A stretch of DNA of 64,000 nucleotides from CALFCE01 sp964411665 (GTDB lineage: Bacteria > Pseudomonadota > Gammaproteobacteria > Granulosicoccales > Granulosicoccaceae). The translations under genes and the position numbers were made by a program. The notes beneath the pieces were generated by a model. It did no database searches. It saw only the letters and a program-made list of their open reading frames with translations, and was not told the DNA's origin. Location of the stretch: positions 94,655-158,654 of the forward strand of contig CAYPMR010000001.1 of the NCBI GenBank assembly GCA_964411665.1, read 5' to 3'. Below are positions 43,861 through 53,103 of this stretch, piece after piece (position 1 is the first letter of the stretch; every line of letters begins with the position of its first letter).

Positions 43861-44310
43861 TCAAGCCCCCAATTCTTTTTGGCAGTCTTTGGGTCTATCC
43901 GGATTGAGCGTATTGTGCTGCTCACACAACTCAAGCAGCTTCTCCTCCTGATCTTCTATAGCATCGCGTTCTGCTTCCAGCTCTTCACGGATTTTCTCCT
44001 GCTCCGCCTGCATCGATTCTCGCTGGGATTTGGCACTTTCAAGCTCCTCCTTCTCCTTGGCGAGTTTCTCCTCAAGCGCCTTAATCAATGCTTGCGGATC
44101 CTCAATCTCAGATTCACCAGAATCAGCCGACTGGGCTATCACCACACTGGCCGCAGAAAACAACGCAAGAGCCAACACCATGCGCAAGCCCCTCAGGCAA
44201 ATTGCGCACAGCCTGATCAAAGCATCAGCCGGCAAATGAGTTACTGCATTTGCGCCCACGGGAAAGCCTGATACGCGGGATACAGCGTTTTTTTGTCCAT
44301 ATCTATACAT
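43861..44310 (-). CDS. Small exported coiled-coil protein, function unknown
   Basis: A frame of 149 codons. The reliable part starts around Met44 (ATG 44181) with a signal peptide (MVLALALFSAASVVIAQSA), followed by a highly charged helix from about residue 70 to 125 (EKLAKEKEELESAKSQRESM, then a QAEQEKIREELEAERDAIED-type heptad) and a short tail with two cysteines, LCEQHNTLNPDRPKDCQK. It could be a periplasmic coiled-coil protein. The true start is uncertain; the first 43 residues do not look like protein. It lies between recA and pncC, where most gammaproteobacteria have no gene. Confidence 0.6.
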   Translation of the reverse strand: MYRYGQKNAVSRVSGFPVGANAVTHLPADALIRLCAICLRGLRMVLALALFSAASVVIAQSADSGESEIEDPQALIKALEEKLAKEKEELESAKSQRESMQAEQEKIREELEAERDAIEDQEEKLLELCEQHNTLNPDRPKDCQKELGA

Positions 44311-44432
44311 GTCGGGAAGTCCAAAAATTGTAATGGATCAGATTAAGAGAAGATCGACAACAAATCCTCGCTGGGGACAACAATCAGGCAACCAGTGAAT
44401 CCCGGTTACCATTGACACAACCTTGCGCGGTG

Positions 44433-44464
44433 TTGCTCGCAGTGTTACTTGCTCGCAGTGCTGC
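44433..44464. repeat. Tandem duplication, 16 bp x 2 (two mismatches)
   Basis: TTGCTCGCAGTGTTAC (44433-44448) followed by TTGCTCGCAGTGCTGC (44449-44464); right after it TGACAACGCTAC is partly repeated. Confidence 0.9.
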
Positions 44465-44517
44465 TGACAACGCTACTGACAAGTAAGCATCAAGTAAATA
44501 CCCCAGGCCGCAGCTCT

Positions 44518-45147
44518 TCAAGCGCCGAGCAAACTACCTGACACTAGTATAACCTCTAGAGCTGCCTGTTTACGCACCAACTCTCTATCACCATCGAATC
44601 GATAAAGCCGGGTGATCACCCGTATGGCATCCTGTGTATTGTTGTCTGACGCGATCAATTTGCTCTCGGTGCTAAGGTGGGCGCTGGTATGGTTATCAGG
44701 TTGTTCGTTCATCGCCTTGGCAACAGCCTCATGATGCAACGCTGAAGAGCCACATGCCCATGCAATCCATACCGTACCAACAGGTTTTGCCGATGTTCCA
44801 CCTCCCGGCCCCGCTATACCACTGACAGCTACTGCGAGTGACGCACCCGAGCGCTGCAGAGCACCACTGGCCATCGCTTCAACCACAGCTTCACTAACGG
44901 CACCATGAGCCTGGATAAGTGCATCAGGCACCCCCAACATCTCGCTCTTGGCTTTGTTCGAGTAGGTTACCCAGGCTTGTTCGAACCAGCTGGAACTACC
45001 CTCGATATCTGTCAGACATTTTGCAATCAGGCCACCTGTGCAGGATTCGGCAGCCGTAATAAGCAACCCATTTGCCGACAGCGAGCGACCTAATCGCTGT
45101 GAAGCCTGTTGTATCTGCTCATCCAAAACATCTCCCCTGCTATTCAA
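44518..45147 (-). CDS. pncC: CinA C-terminal-type nicotinamide-nucleotide amidohydrolase
   Basis: A 209-residue PncC/CinA-C protein that deamidates NMN. Signatures: LLITAAESCTGGLIAKCLTD, SSSWFEQAWVTYSNKAKSEML, VSGIAGPGGGTSAKPVGTVW and the end RLYRFDGDRELVRKQAALEV. Between the last two motifs is an additional stretch of about 30 polar residues (near 145-180, MNEQPDNHTSAHLSTESK), not usual for the family (E. coli PncC about 165 residues). Lies upstream of recA as in the classical cinA-recA order. Confidence 0.9.
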   Translation of the reverse strand: MNSRGDVLDEQIQQASQRLGRSLSANGLLITAAESCTGGLIAKCLTDIEGSSSWFEQAWVTYSNKAKSEMLGVPDALIQAHGAVSEAVVEAMASGALQRSGASLAVAVSGIAGPGGGTSAKPVGTVWIAWACGSSALHHEAVAKAMNEQPDNHTSAHLSTESKLIASDNNTQDAIRVITRLYRFDGDRELVRKQAALEVILVSGSLLGA

Positions 45148-45309
45148 CCCAGAAGGTTTGATTGTAATGTAAATACAACAGGATAAAAGCTGTCGCGCGG
45201 TGCAAGTGCGACAATGATCTGACCATTGAAGAATGGGGAGACGCCCACAAACTTAAAGAGTTGTCAGGTAATCCGCGGCCATCCGCCAGAACCTTCGTCT
45301 CAGCAATAT

Positions 45310-45328
45310 GTCTCACATTATGTGAGAC
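45310..45328. promoter_or_regulatory. Perfect palindrome upstream of the DUF4344 lipoprotein gene
   Basis: GTCTCACATTATGTGAGAC: two perfect 8-bp arms with a 3-base centre, 67 bp before the start codon. It may be an operator for a dimeric repressor or a small hairpin. Confidence 0.45.
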
Positions 45329-45395
45329 GCGGAATTAACCCGCATATCAAGCCATTTCAGTGTAAAGACACATTCATCTATTTGACGAAATCGCC

Positions 45396-46445
45396 ATGAA
45401 ACCCGAAAGATACAAGAACAAAAGTGCCTATAAGGGATTTCTCGTCACGTCCGTGATGTTAGTCATAGCAGCCTGCAGCGGGAGCAGCTCCAACGAAGGT
45501 TTGAGCGACCTCGATTCGCTGGGCGGTGGATCAATCGACTTGCCAAGCGACGCCGCTGACAATACCGCCAATGATCTGCCCACAATGCCTGCGCTTGACG
45601 AACAACCCCCGACTATAGATCCGACCACCGAGCTCGAGCTCGATACACAGAATTCGCAATTGTTGAGTGACCTGGCATTCGAACCACTTGGCGACGAAGG
45701 CGACACACCGAGGGCTGAGGATAATGGCGACCTTCTGCCACGCGTATTCCCTACTCAAACCTCCCTCAATCTTGCCTACGCTCAAGCTGGCGCAGCATTA
45801 ATAGAACAGCTGAACGAATCGTTTGCGCTACCCGCAGATATCGATGTCAATTTTAGCGACTGCGGCACAGCCAACGCCTTTTTTGCAACACCTGATGACA
45901 GCGCAGAGAACAGCTTCATCAGTTCCGGTGGCGCCATATTCATGTGTCATGAACTCAACGAATTGTTCGGCCAGTTTTTCAACAATACCGAGCAGGCATT
46001 TGCAGCAAGCATATTCGTGTTACTGCACGAATTGGGGCATGCATTGGTTGATCAACTCAATCTACCTGTTCTGGGTATTGAGGAATCCTACGTGGATGGT
46101 ATCGCAGCTGTATTGGTCGGCGAGTCCGGATTATCAGAAGCGTCGGTCTTCGCAGGATGGTTTTTCGGCAACCAGGGCCCAACGCCGTTTTTTGATAGCC
46201 ATCGTGCAGGCCCGCAACGCCTGGGTGATCTCGCCTGCTGGGGTGTTGGTGCTGATCCCTCGTTATTGAACGACCCGATCATCGCCAGCATAACCGAGCA
46301 ACTGGTTCTTGGTGGCCGTGACTGCCCGGCAGAATACGAGCAGCAAAGAAGGTCGCTGGAATTTGTACTGGGACCTAACATTCGAGGCGGTTTGCAGAAT
46401 GCCTTCACCACCGAAGATCTACCCGTTGAAGATACGGCCTTTTAG
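45396..46445 (+). CDS. DUF4344-type metallopeptidase lipoprotein
   Basis: A 349-residue lipoprotein (VTSVMLVIAACSGSSS, lipobox IAAC). Residues 25-110 are acidic, Pro/Asp-rich linker. The catalytic part contains ISSGGAIFMCHELNELFGQF, then FVLLHELGHALVDQLNLPVL with the zinc motif HELGH, and EESYVDGIAAVLVGE with the third ligand; further on HRAGPQRLGDLACW. This matches DUF4344 putative metallopeptidases. Substrate unknown; likely in the outer membrane's periplasmic face. It lies divergently between pncC and mutS, an insertion into the usual mutS-cinA order. Confidence 0.85.
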   Translation: MKPERYKNKSAYKGFLVTSVMLVIAACSGSSSNEGLSDLDSLGGGSIDLPSDAADNTANDLPTMPALDEQPPTIDPTTELELDTQNSQLLSDLAFEPLGDEGDTPRAEDNGDLLPRVFPTQTSLNLAYAQAGAALIEQLNESFALPADIDVNFSDCGTANAFFATPDDSAENSFISSGGAIFMCHELNELFGQFFNNTEQAFAASIFVLLHELGHALVDQLNLPVLGIEESYVDGIAAVLVGESGLSEASVFAGWFFGNQGPTPFFDSHRAGPQRLGDLACWGVGADPSLLNDPIIASITEQLVLGGRDCPAEYEQQRRSLEFVLGPNIRGGLQNAFTTEDLPVEDTAF

Positions 46446-46610
46446 TCCTTTGATAAGCCAGCCGGCTAAAAAATCAGACATCTGTTGCCCACCGCGAAGC
46501 CCAGCCGGACCGAGCGACCGGGCTCTAACCGGTTAAAATAAAGACGAAGCAATGGATCCAAACTAGCAGAACCGAAGTCAGCCTCGGTTGCCCGTTGTAC
46601 AATAGTGCCA

Positions 46611-49427
46611 ATGGCAGCTTCCACACCTGACAAACCAAACGCTATCACTGGCAGCAAAGCACCGGGCAGCAAATCGGGCGCGACTGTGACGCCCATGATG
46701 CGCCAATACCTGGCGATCAAGAAAGACTACCCCGGCACACTGCTGTTCTATCGCATGGGGGACTTTTACGAGCTGTTCTATGAAGACGCCAGGATTGCTG
46801 CAGAACAACTCGACATCACCCTGACAGCCAGAGGTAAATCGAGCGCAGAGCCCATCCCGATGGCGGGTGTTCCCTACCATGCAGCAGAGAACTACCTTGG
46901 CAGACTGCTGCGCAAGGGTCTATCGGTTGCTATCTGTGAACAGGTGGGTGATGTCGCGACGTCCAAAGGACCGGTAGAGCGCAAGGTGGTTCGCGTTGTC
47001 ACACCCGGTACCCTGACAGATGAAAACCTGCTTGAAGAGCGCGATACGGCTTTGCTGGTGGCGATTTGCAGCAAAAACAGTCCTGCATCCAGCAAAAAAA
47101 ACAATCCATCATTCGGCGTTGCCAGTATCGATATGGCAAGTGGCGAATTTGAAGTTCAGGAAGTCGGTAGCACGGCTGCACTGGCTGCAGAACTTGCGCG
47201 ACTGCGACCGGCGGAACTGCTGGTCCCTGACGACATGCCCGCGACTGCCTGGGGTGTATCCATCGAGGCCTACTCTACCCAGCAATACCCGGCGTGGCAT
47301 TTTGCTGAAAGCAGCTGCAGAGAAAGGCTCAATCGCCACCTTGGCACCCGTGACCTGTCCGGCTTTGGTTGTCAGTCACTGACAGCAGGGATTTGTGCGG
47401 CAGGTGCTGTGCTTGGTTATGCCAGTGAAACGCAGCTGGGCAATCTGCCGCATATCGATTCCATCAGGCCAAGGCATCAAGAACGGTTTTTACATCTGGA
47501 TGCACAAACCCGCCGCAATCTTGAAATAAATCAAAGCCTTTCCGGTGAGGAGCGACACGGCTTGTTGGCAGTGGTGGATACAACCTGCACCAGCATGGGT
47601 AAACGCCGTTTACGCCAGTGGCTAAATCAACCCCTGCGCTACGGCGAGGAGCTGCAACATCGTCACGATTGCGTGCGCGCTCTGCACAGCAATCGCCGCT
47701 ACGACAACATGCGCGATGCGCTGAAACCGGTGGGCGATGTCGAACGCATATTGACGCGTATTGCCCTATTCTCTGCCCATCCGCCTGAACTGGTTACCTT
47801 GAAACGTTCGCTTGAATGTTTACCAGACATCAAGGCTATTAGTGAACAACTGGATGTCCAGACAGAACTGCGCGACACCCTGATTGCAGAACCGTTGCCC
47901 GAGATTTGCGACTTATTGGAAAAGGCATTGCTGGATTCACCACCACGGCTTATCCGCGACGGTGGTGTATTGCGTGACGACTATGATCCGGAGCTACAAG
48001 AGCTGCGCAAGCTATCCAGTAATCAGGACGACTTTCTGGCAGAGCTTGAAATCCGCGAACGTAACAACAGTGGCATAGCAACACTTAAAGTCGGCTACAA
48101 CCGCGTGCATGGTTTCTACATAGAGACCAGTCGCAGCCAGAGTGAATCAGTGCCAGCACACTATATTCGCCGCCAGACACTCAAGTCGACAGAGCGCTTC
48201 ATCACCGCAGAGCTGAAAGAATTTGAAGACAAGGTGTTGGGAGCTCGCGAGAAAGCGCTGGCACGAGAAAAGTATTTATATCAGCAACTGCTCGAACAAC
48301 TTGCACAACATCTACCCGCTCTTAAACGTGTTGCACACACACTGTGTCTGCTCGATGTCTACAGTACGTTTGCCGAACGCGCAGACTTTCTGGGCTGGGC
48401 AGAACCCGAATTTACAGACGAAATTCATCTGGACATCTCATCTGGCAGACATCCTGTCATCGAGCAACTTATAGATGAGCCGTTTGTTGCCAACGACTTG
48501 CTGCTCGATAGCCAACGCAGACTACTACTGGTAACTGGTCCGAACATGGGCGGTAAATCAACTTACATGCGTCAGGCGGCAATCATTATCTTGCTTGCCT
48601 GCTGCGGCAGCTATGTGCCCGCACGATCATGTCGCATGGGACCGATTGATCGGATCTTTACACGAGTTGGCGCATCCGATGATCTGGCATCCGGACAGTC
48701 GACGTTTATGGTGGAGATGACCGAAGCTGCAAACATTTTGCACAACGCCACTGAAAACAGCTTCGTGTTAATGGATGAAATAGGACGGGGTACCAGTACA
48801 TTCGATGGTATGTCGCTCGCTTTTGCATGCGCCGAGTATCTCGCCTCACGCAACCGGGCCTTGTGTCTTTTCTCAACGCACTATTTCGAATTGACACGAC
48901 TGGCAGATCAAATCGACGGTATAGGCAATGTACACCTCGATGCGGTTGAACACGATGGTGAAATCGTTTTCATGCACAAGGCAAAAGCCGGTTGTGCGAA
49001 CCGTAGCTATGGTCTGCAGGTAGCCAAGCTTGCAGGCCTGCCGCCAGCGGTACTGGCCGGGGCATCAGCCAAACTACAAGAGCTCGAAACGCAGGCAGAT
49101 GACAAATCTTCAGCTACCCGCACATCCGACAGCAAACAACACATTGCTGCTGTCCCAAGCTCTGAAAGTAGCAATATCCCTCAGGATCAAAAATCAGACA
49201 ATGACATTCAACATACTGAGGCCCTGGATCGAAAACCGATTGTTTCAGCTACGTCCAATACGGGCACGATCTTTCATGATGCTCCGCAAATGGATTTATT
49301 CACCCCACTAAACAGTGCTGTCATGCAGGATATTCAATCAATCCTGTCCGATACCGACGCGGATGAGCTAACCCCGAAAGCTGCACTGGATTTGATTTTT
49401 TTGATGAAGTCAAGGCTTGACTGTTAA
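46611..49427 (+). CDS. mutS: DNA mismatch repair protein MutS
   Basis: A MutS of 938 residues from ATG 46611 (an in-frame GTG lies 6 bases upstream). Mismatch-recognition motif FYRMGDFYELF, Walker A TGPNMGGKSTYMRQ, Walker B FVLMDEIGRGTSTFDGMS and FSTHYFELT. It is longer than E. coli MutS (853) because a polar, probably disordered linker of about 80 residues (KSSATRTSDSKQHIAAVPSS ... ) lies between the ATPase core and the small C-terminal tetramerisation domain that starts near QMDLFTPLNS. Function in repair of replication errors is certain. Confidence 0.96.
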   Translation: MAASTPDKPNAITGSKAPGSKSGATVTPMMRQYLAIKKDYPGTLLFYRMGDFYELFYEDARIAAEQLDITLTARGKSSAEPIPMAGVPYHAAENYLGRLLRKGLSVAICEQVGDVATSKGPVERKVVRVVTPGTLTDENLLEERDTALLVAICSKNSPASSKKNNPSFGVASIDMASGEFEVQEVGSTAALAAELARLRPAELLVPDDMPATAWGVSIEAYSTQQYPAWHFAESSCRERLNRHLGTRDLSGFGCQSLTAGICAAGAVLGYASETQLGNLPHIDSIRPRHQERFLHLDAQTRRNLEINQSLSGEERHGLLAVVDTTCTSMGKRRLRQWLNQPLRYGEELQHRHDCVRALHSNRRYDNMRDALKPVGDVERILTRIALFSAHPPELVTLKRSLECLPDIKAISEQLDVQTELRDTLIAEPLPEICDLLEKALLDSPPRLIRDGGVLRDDYDPELQELRKLSSNQDDFLAELEIRERNNSGIATLKVGYNRVHGFYIETSRSQSESVPAHYIRRQTLKSTERFITAELKEFEDKVLGAREKALAREKYLYQQLLEQLAQHLPALKRVAHTLCLLDVYSTFAERADFLGWAEPEFTDEIHLDISSGRHPVIEQLIDEPFVANDLLLDSQRRLLLVTGPNMGGKSTYMRQAAIIILLACCGSYVPARSCRMGPIDRIFTRVGASDDLASGQSTFMVEMTEAANILHNATENSFVLMDEIGRGTSTFDGMSLAFACAEYLASRNRALCLFSTHYFELTRLADQIDGIGNVHLDAVEHDGEIVFMHKAKAGCANRSYGLQVAKLAGLPPAVLAGASAKLQELETQADDKSSATRTSDSKQHIAAVPSSESSNIPQDQKSDNDIQHTEALDRKPIVSATSNTGTIFHDAPQMDLFTPLNSAVMQDIQSILSDTDADELTPKAALDLIFLMKSRLDC

Positions 49428-49454
49428 AATAGACCGAAGCTTGATCAAGCTAAG

Positions 49455-49493
49455 AATAAACACTTGGTTTCTCGGAAAAATCAAGTGCTTATT
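49455..49493. terminator. Inverted repeat behind mutS, possible terminator
   Basis: AATAAACACTTG and CAAGTGCTTATT pair with one mismatch around a 15-base loop; a T-run (GTTTTT) follows only 8 bases later. It separates mutS from nadK. Confidence 0.5.
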
Positions 49494-49563
49494 GAGATCG
49501 TTTTTACTCACGGATCATCGTCTTGACGATGACAGCCAAGGTGCATTCTGATAGTTTACCGGC

Positions 49564-50424
49564 ATGGTCGAATTCCAAACAGCCGGCATTATTGTCAAAT
49601 TCAATGATGCCAGCGTCTCCAACACACTACACGACGTTGTCGAACTGCTTCACAAGCTGTCGATAGAAGTGCTTCTTGATCACAGCACGCGAAGTCTGGT
49701 TGAGGATGCGCCAACAGTCGCCATGCGCGAATTGGGCGAGCGTTGCAACGTGGTTATTGTCATTGGAGGAGACGGCACGCTTCTACATGCTGCAAGAGAA
49801 CTGGTGGATTACAACATACCCTTGATCGGTGTTAATCGTGGACGCCTGGGTTTTCTGGTGGACGTGCCACCGGGCAATGATTTGCAAACACTGCACAGCA
49901 TACTGGAAAGTGTATATCAGGAAGAAGAACGCTTCCTGCTCGAAGTAAAAGTCTTGCGCGATGGTGAATCACAATCCGATTCCTATGCATTCAATGACGT
50001 GGTCATACGGGTCAAAGATATGCTTCAGATCATGGACTACGACATCATTATTGATGATCAGCTGGTCACTCATCAGCGCGCTGACGGACTGGTGGTTGCG
50101 ACACCATCGGGTTCTACAGCCTATTCGCTATCAAACGGCGGACCGATTGTCGGTCCCAGCATCGATGCACTTGTTTTACAACCAATCTGCCCACACACAC
50201 TGACTAGCAGACCATTGATGGTCAATGCCGACAGCGCCATCCGTGTGCACATCTGGGACGACGAAATCCATTCGGCGCAAGTCATATGCGACGGCCAGGT
50301 TTACATGGATGCCGGTCTTGGCGATATGATCGAAATAAAAGTCAAACCCGAACGTATCAAGTTGTTGCATCCAGAGAGCTACGACTACCACCAGATTCTG
50401 CGAGAGAAACTGAACTGGGGTTAA
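49564..50424 (+). CDS. nadK: NAD kinase
   Basis: A 286-residue enzyme making NADP from NAD and ATP. Motifs: VVIVIGGDGTLLHAARELVD (GGDG), IGVNRGRLGFLVDV, and NDVVIRV..., THQRADGLVVATPSGSTAYS. Precedes recN by 13 bases and probably forms an operon with it, the same pairing as in other gammaproteobacteria. Confidence 0.96.
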   Translation: MVEFQTAGIIVKFNDASVSNTLHDVVELLHKLSIEVLLDHSTRSLVEDAPTVAMRELGERCNVVIVIGGDGTLLHAARELVDYNIPLIGVNRGRLGFLVDVPPGNDLQTLHSILESVYQEEERFLLEVKVLRDGESQSDSYAFNDVVIRVKDMLQIMDYDIIIDDQLVTHQRADGLVVATPSGSTAYSLSNGGPIVGPSIDALVLQPICPHTLTSRPLMVNADSAIRVHIWDDEIHSAQVICDGQVYMDAGLGDMIEIKVKPERIKLLHPESYDYHQILREKLNWG

Positions 50425-50437
50425 GAGGCCTGTAAAC

Positions 50438-52102
50438 GTGCTGGTTACTCTAAGCATCCAAAATTTTGCGATCATCGACAGCTGCGAAATGGAGCTGCAA
50501 TCCGGTATGACCGCATTAACCGGTGAAACCGGTGCGGGCAAATCCATATTGCTGGATGCACTCGGACTGGTGCTAGGCGATCGCGCCGATGCCAACAGTG
50601 TTAAGCAGGATGCAAAGCGTGCAGAAATCTCTGCCGAATTCCAACCGCCGGATGACTCACCCGTCTGGCCGTGGCTGACGGAACACGAATTTGACGATGA
50701 ACGAAGCTGTATCCTGAGGCGGGTAGTCTCGCGCGAAGGCAAGTCACGCGGGTATATCAACAATCGCCCGGTATCGATCCAGACCCTGCGCAAAGTTGGT
50801 GAGATGCTAATCGATATACATGGTCAGCACGAGCATCAATCACTAACAAAAAGCTCTACGCAGCGCGATTTGCTTGATAGTACGCTTAAAAACAGTATAC
50901 CCATCGAACAAGTAAAAAAGGCTTGCAACGCGCTGCGCTCTTCGCGGCAAAGACTGCACGATCTAACCACTGACAACAAACGCCATGCTGAGCGTCTGGA
51001 CCTTCTGCGCTTCCAGCTACAGGAATTTCAGGCTCTTACCATTGATGCTGAAGAAACCAGCAACATAGAGAGCAGACATCGGCGCATGGCTAATGCCGGT
51101 CGCCTGATTGAAACGGGAAATCACGTGATCGAAGCGCTCGACGGAGACGATGGTGCTTATGCAAAGTTAACGCTTGCGAGCAGGCATCTCGGTGATTTGG
51201 CGCATCTCAACCGGGACGCCAAAACATGGGTGGATTCGATCAATTCAGCGATGATCAATTGTGATGACGCAGCCGCCAGCCTGCGCGAATATTTAAGTAA
51301 CCTTGAACTCGACAGCAATCAACTTGATTGGCTGGATCAACGCTTATCATCACTCGATCAATTAGCCAGAAAACACAACGTCGCAATCGAAGCGTTACCG
51401 GCGGTTAACAAAGCACTACAGCACGAGCTGGATGCTCTGGATGTTTCTGATACCGATATTGAAGCACTCAGAAGTGAATGCGACGCTCTGCTTGAGGTCT
51501 ACCAGGCTGCTTGCAAAAAACTGTCACGTGCTCGCAAATTATCCGCAACGAAAATGAACAAGCAAGTATCCGCTGCGATGGAAGAACTGGGTATGGCGGG
51601 CGGCACATTCGTTTGTGAGTTATCAACAGATGAAACTGTTGAATCGGAATATGGTTGGGAAAGCATACGCTTTCTTGTCAGCCCAAACCCGGGTCAGAAA
51701 CCCGGTGAGATCAGTAAAATTGCGTCCGGAGGAGAGCTGTCCAGAATCAGTCTCGCAGTACAACTTCTGACCAGCAGCCACGAAAGTGTCAACGCGTTCA
51801 TATTTGACGAAGTCGATAGCGGTATTGGTGGTGGTATCGCCGAGACAGTAGGTCGTTATCTGAGGAAGCTGGCCGGTCACGCACAAGTACTTTGTGTTAC
51901 TCACCTGCCACAAGTAGCCTCACAAGCGCATCAACATCAGCGAGTCAGCAAAACCGTCATTGACGGGCAAACCAGAACATCGCTGGAGGAACTTGATGCA
52001 ACACAGCGCGTCGAAGAGGTAGCACGCATGCTCGGTGGCAAGCGCATTACCAGCAAAACCCGCCAACACGCACAAGAAATGATTGTCTCAGTATCTGACT
52101 AG
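50438..52102 (+). CDS. recN: DNA repair protein RecN
   Basis: A 554-residue SMC-like protein: Walker A LTGETGAGKSILLDALGLVL, long coiled-coil arms (about 160-370), signature KIASGGELSRISLAVQ, Walker B FIFDEVDSGIGGGIAE and VLCVTHLPQVASQA. Acts in recombinational double-strand break repair. The start at GTG 50438 is the beginning of the conserved LVTLSIQNFAIIDSCEMEL. Confidence 0.96.
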   Translation: MLVTLSIQNFAIIDSCEMELQSGMTALTGETGAGKSILLDALGLVLGDRADANSVKQDAKRAEISAEFQPPDDSPVWPWLTEHEFDDERSCILRRVVSREGKSRGYINNRPVSIQTLRKVGEMLIDIHGQHEHQSLTKSSTQRDLLDSTLKNSIPIEQVKKACNALRSSRQRLHDLTTDNKRHAERLDLLRFQLQEFQALTIDAEETSNIESRHRRMANAGRLIETGNHVIEALDGDDGAYAKLTLASRHLGDLAHLNRDAKTWVDSINSAMINCDDAAASLREYLSNLELDSNQLDWLDQRLSSLDQLARKHNVAIEALPAVNKALQHELDALDVSDTDIEALRSECDALLEVYQAACKKLSRARKLSATKMNKQVSAAMEELGMAGGTFVCELSTDETVESEYGWESIRFLVSPNPGQKPGEISKIASGGELSRISLAVQLLTSSHESVNAFIFDEVDSGIGGGIAETVGRYLRKLAGHAQVLCVTHLPQVASQAHQHQRVSKTVIDGQTRTSLEELDATQRVEEVARMLGGKRITSKTRQHAQEMIVSVSD

Positions 52103-52234
52103 AAACGGTCTCAAAATGTGATTGGAGCACACATGCTCTAACTCTGAATCGGCTTATAAGCTCTTGTACAGCCTACTGAGGTTACTGACAGGTCACACGA
52201 TTCTGGCCCTGTTCTTTACTCAACTTAAGGCTCA

Positions 52235-52732
52235 ATGTGCTATTTTTACCTAATGATTATTCAATTGAACGCTATCACTTACAATAGACAAGCAGTCAAT
52301 AGACAAGCAGTCGCAGTTCGATGCACCATCAGCTCGTGCCTGTTCTGCCTGTGCCTGATGGCAAGCGGCTGTGGCGATCCGATCTGGCTGCCGCGCGCCC
52401 ACAAAATCGATGTGCAACAAGGCAACCTGATTACGCAGCGCCAGGTCGAGGCGGTCAAAGCCGGCATGAGCAGACAGGATGTAGCGGGCCTGCTCGGTGT
52501 ACCGATAGCTACTTCTGCTTTTCATACTGACCGATGGGATTACGCATACACACGCAGCCCGGCAGGGCATCTGGTTGAGGCCAGACGTTTTACCGTGTAT
52601 TTCGATGAGGATATCGTCAGCAATACCGAGGAAAATTTCACAGAAGAATCGGGTGAAATATCGCAGCCGAGGTACTGGTTTCAGCAACCGAAACGAAAAG
52701 CACCTGACCTGACCTGGCCTGCTAAATCCTAG
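52235..52732 (+). CDS. bamE: Outer membrane protein assembly factor BamE (SmpA/OmlA)
   Basis: A 165-residue lipoprotein of the BAM complex. Lipobox CLMASGCGD, then DVQQGNLITQRQVEAVKAGM and MSRQDVAGLLGVP, the BamE fold, with RWDYAYTRSP and RRFTVYFDED. The start may be 52235 or the ATG at 52253. Upstream of the signal peptide's hydrophobic part the sequence NRQAV is repeated, caused by an exact 15-bp tandem duplication. Convergent with rnfH-ratA, as in related genomes. Confidence 0.93.
   Translation: MCYFYLMIIQLNAITYNRQAVNRQAVAVRCTISSCLFCLCLMASGCGDPIWLPRAHKIDVQQGNLITQRQVEAVKAGMSRQDVAGLLGVPIATSAFHTDRWDYAYTRSPAGHLVEARRFTVYFDEDIVSNTEENFTEESGEISQPRYWFQQPKRKAPDLTWPAKS
52283..52312 (+). repeat. Exact 15-bp tandem duplication inside bamE
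   Basis: AATAGACAAGCAGTC at 52283-52297 and again at 52298-52312, in frame, giving NRQAVNRQAV at the N-terminus of the BamE precursor. Confidence 0.97.
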
Positions 52733-52763
52733 TCCCCTCCTCTGCTCGAGCACCAACCTGACA

Positions 52764-52782
52764 CTGCCAGCTGAGCTGGCAG
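52764..52782. terminator. Palindrome between convergent bamE and rnfH
   Basis: CTGCCAGCTGAGCTGGCAG, a 9-bp stem with a single-base centre. No T-run on either side, so termination is only possible, not shown. Confidence 0.4.
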
Positions 52783-52791
52783 CGGCTGTTC

Positions 52792-53103
52792 TCACTTCGT
52801 AGCGCGTCGCCGGCGCTGCTCTTTTGGATCCAGAATTAACTCTCGAAGCAACTCCAGTCTGTCGCCATCCTGCAAGCAATAGTTATCTTCAACCAGCTCG
52901 CCGTACACGCCCAGACTGATAGACCCTGCATCGATCTCTGGAAAATACTTCTCCATACCACAGGAAATTGCAGCTTGACGGGCTGTTAGAGATACAGCTG
53001 CAGATTTTTCCAGAACGACCTGTCGCTCTGCCAGCGCGAAAACGACACTGTAGCAAATGGGTTTGTTGCCCTCGCGCTCGCCAGAGTCAGACGTCATTGT
53101 CAA
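52792..53103 (-). CDS. rnfH: RnfH family Ubiquitin-like protein
   Basis: A 103-residue member of the RnfH/UPF0125 group with a beta-grasp fold: VFALAERQVVLEKSAAVSLT, SLGVYGELVEDNYCLQDGDR and LELLRELILDPKEQRRRRA. Function in gammaproteobacteria unclear. Overlaps ratA by 4 bases, the usual gene pair. Confidence 0.92.
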   Translation of the reverse strand: MTMTSDSGEREGNKPICYSVVFALAERQVVLEKSAAVSLTARQAAISCGMEKYFPEIDAGSISLGVYGELVEDNYCLQDGDRLELLRELILDPKEQRRRRATK

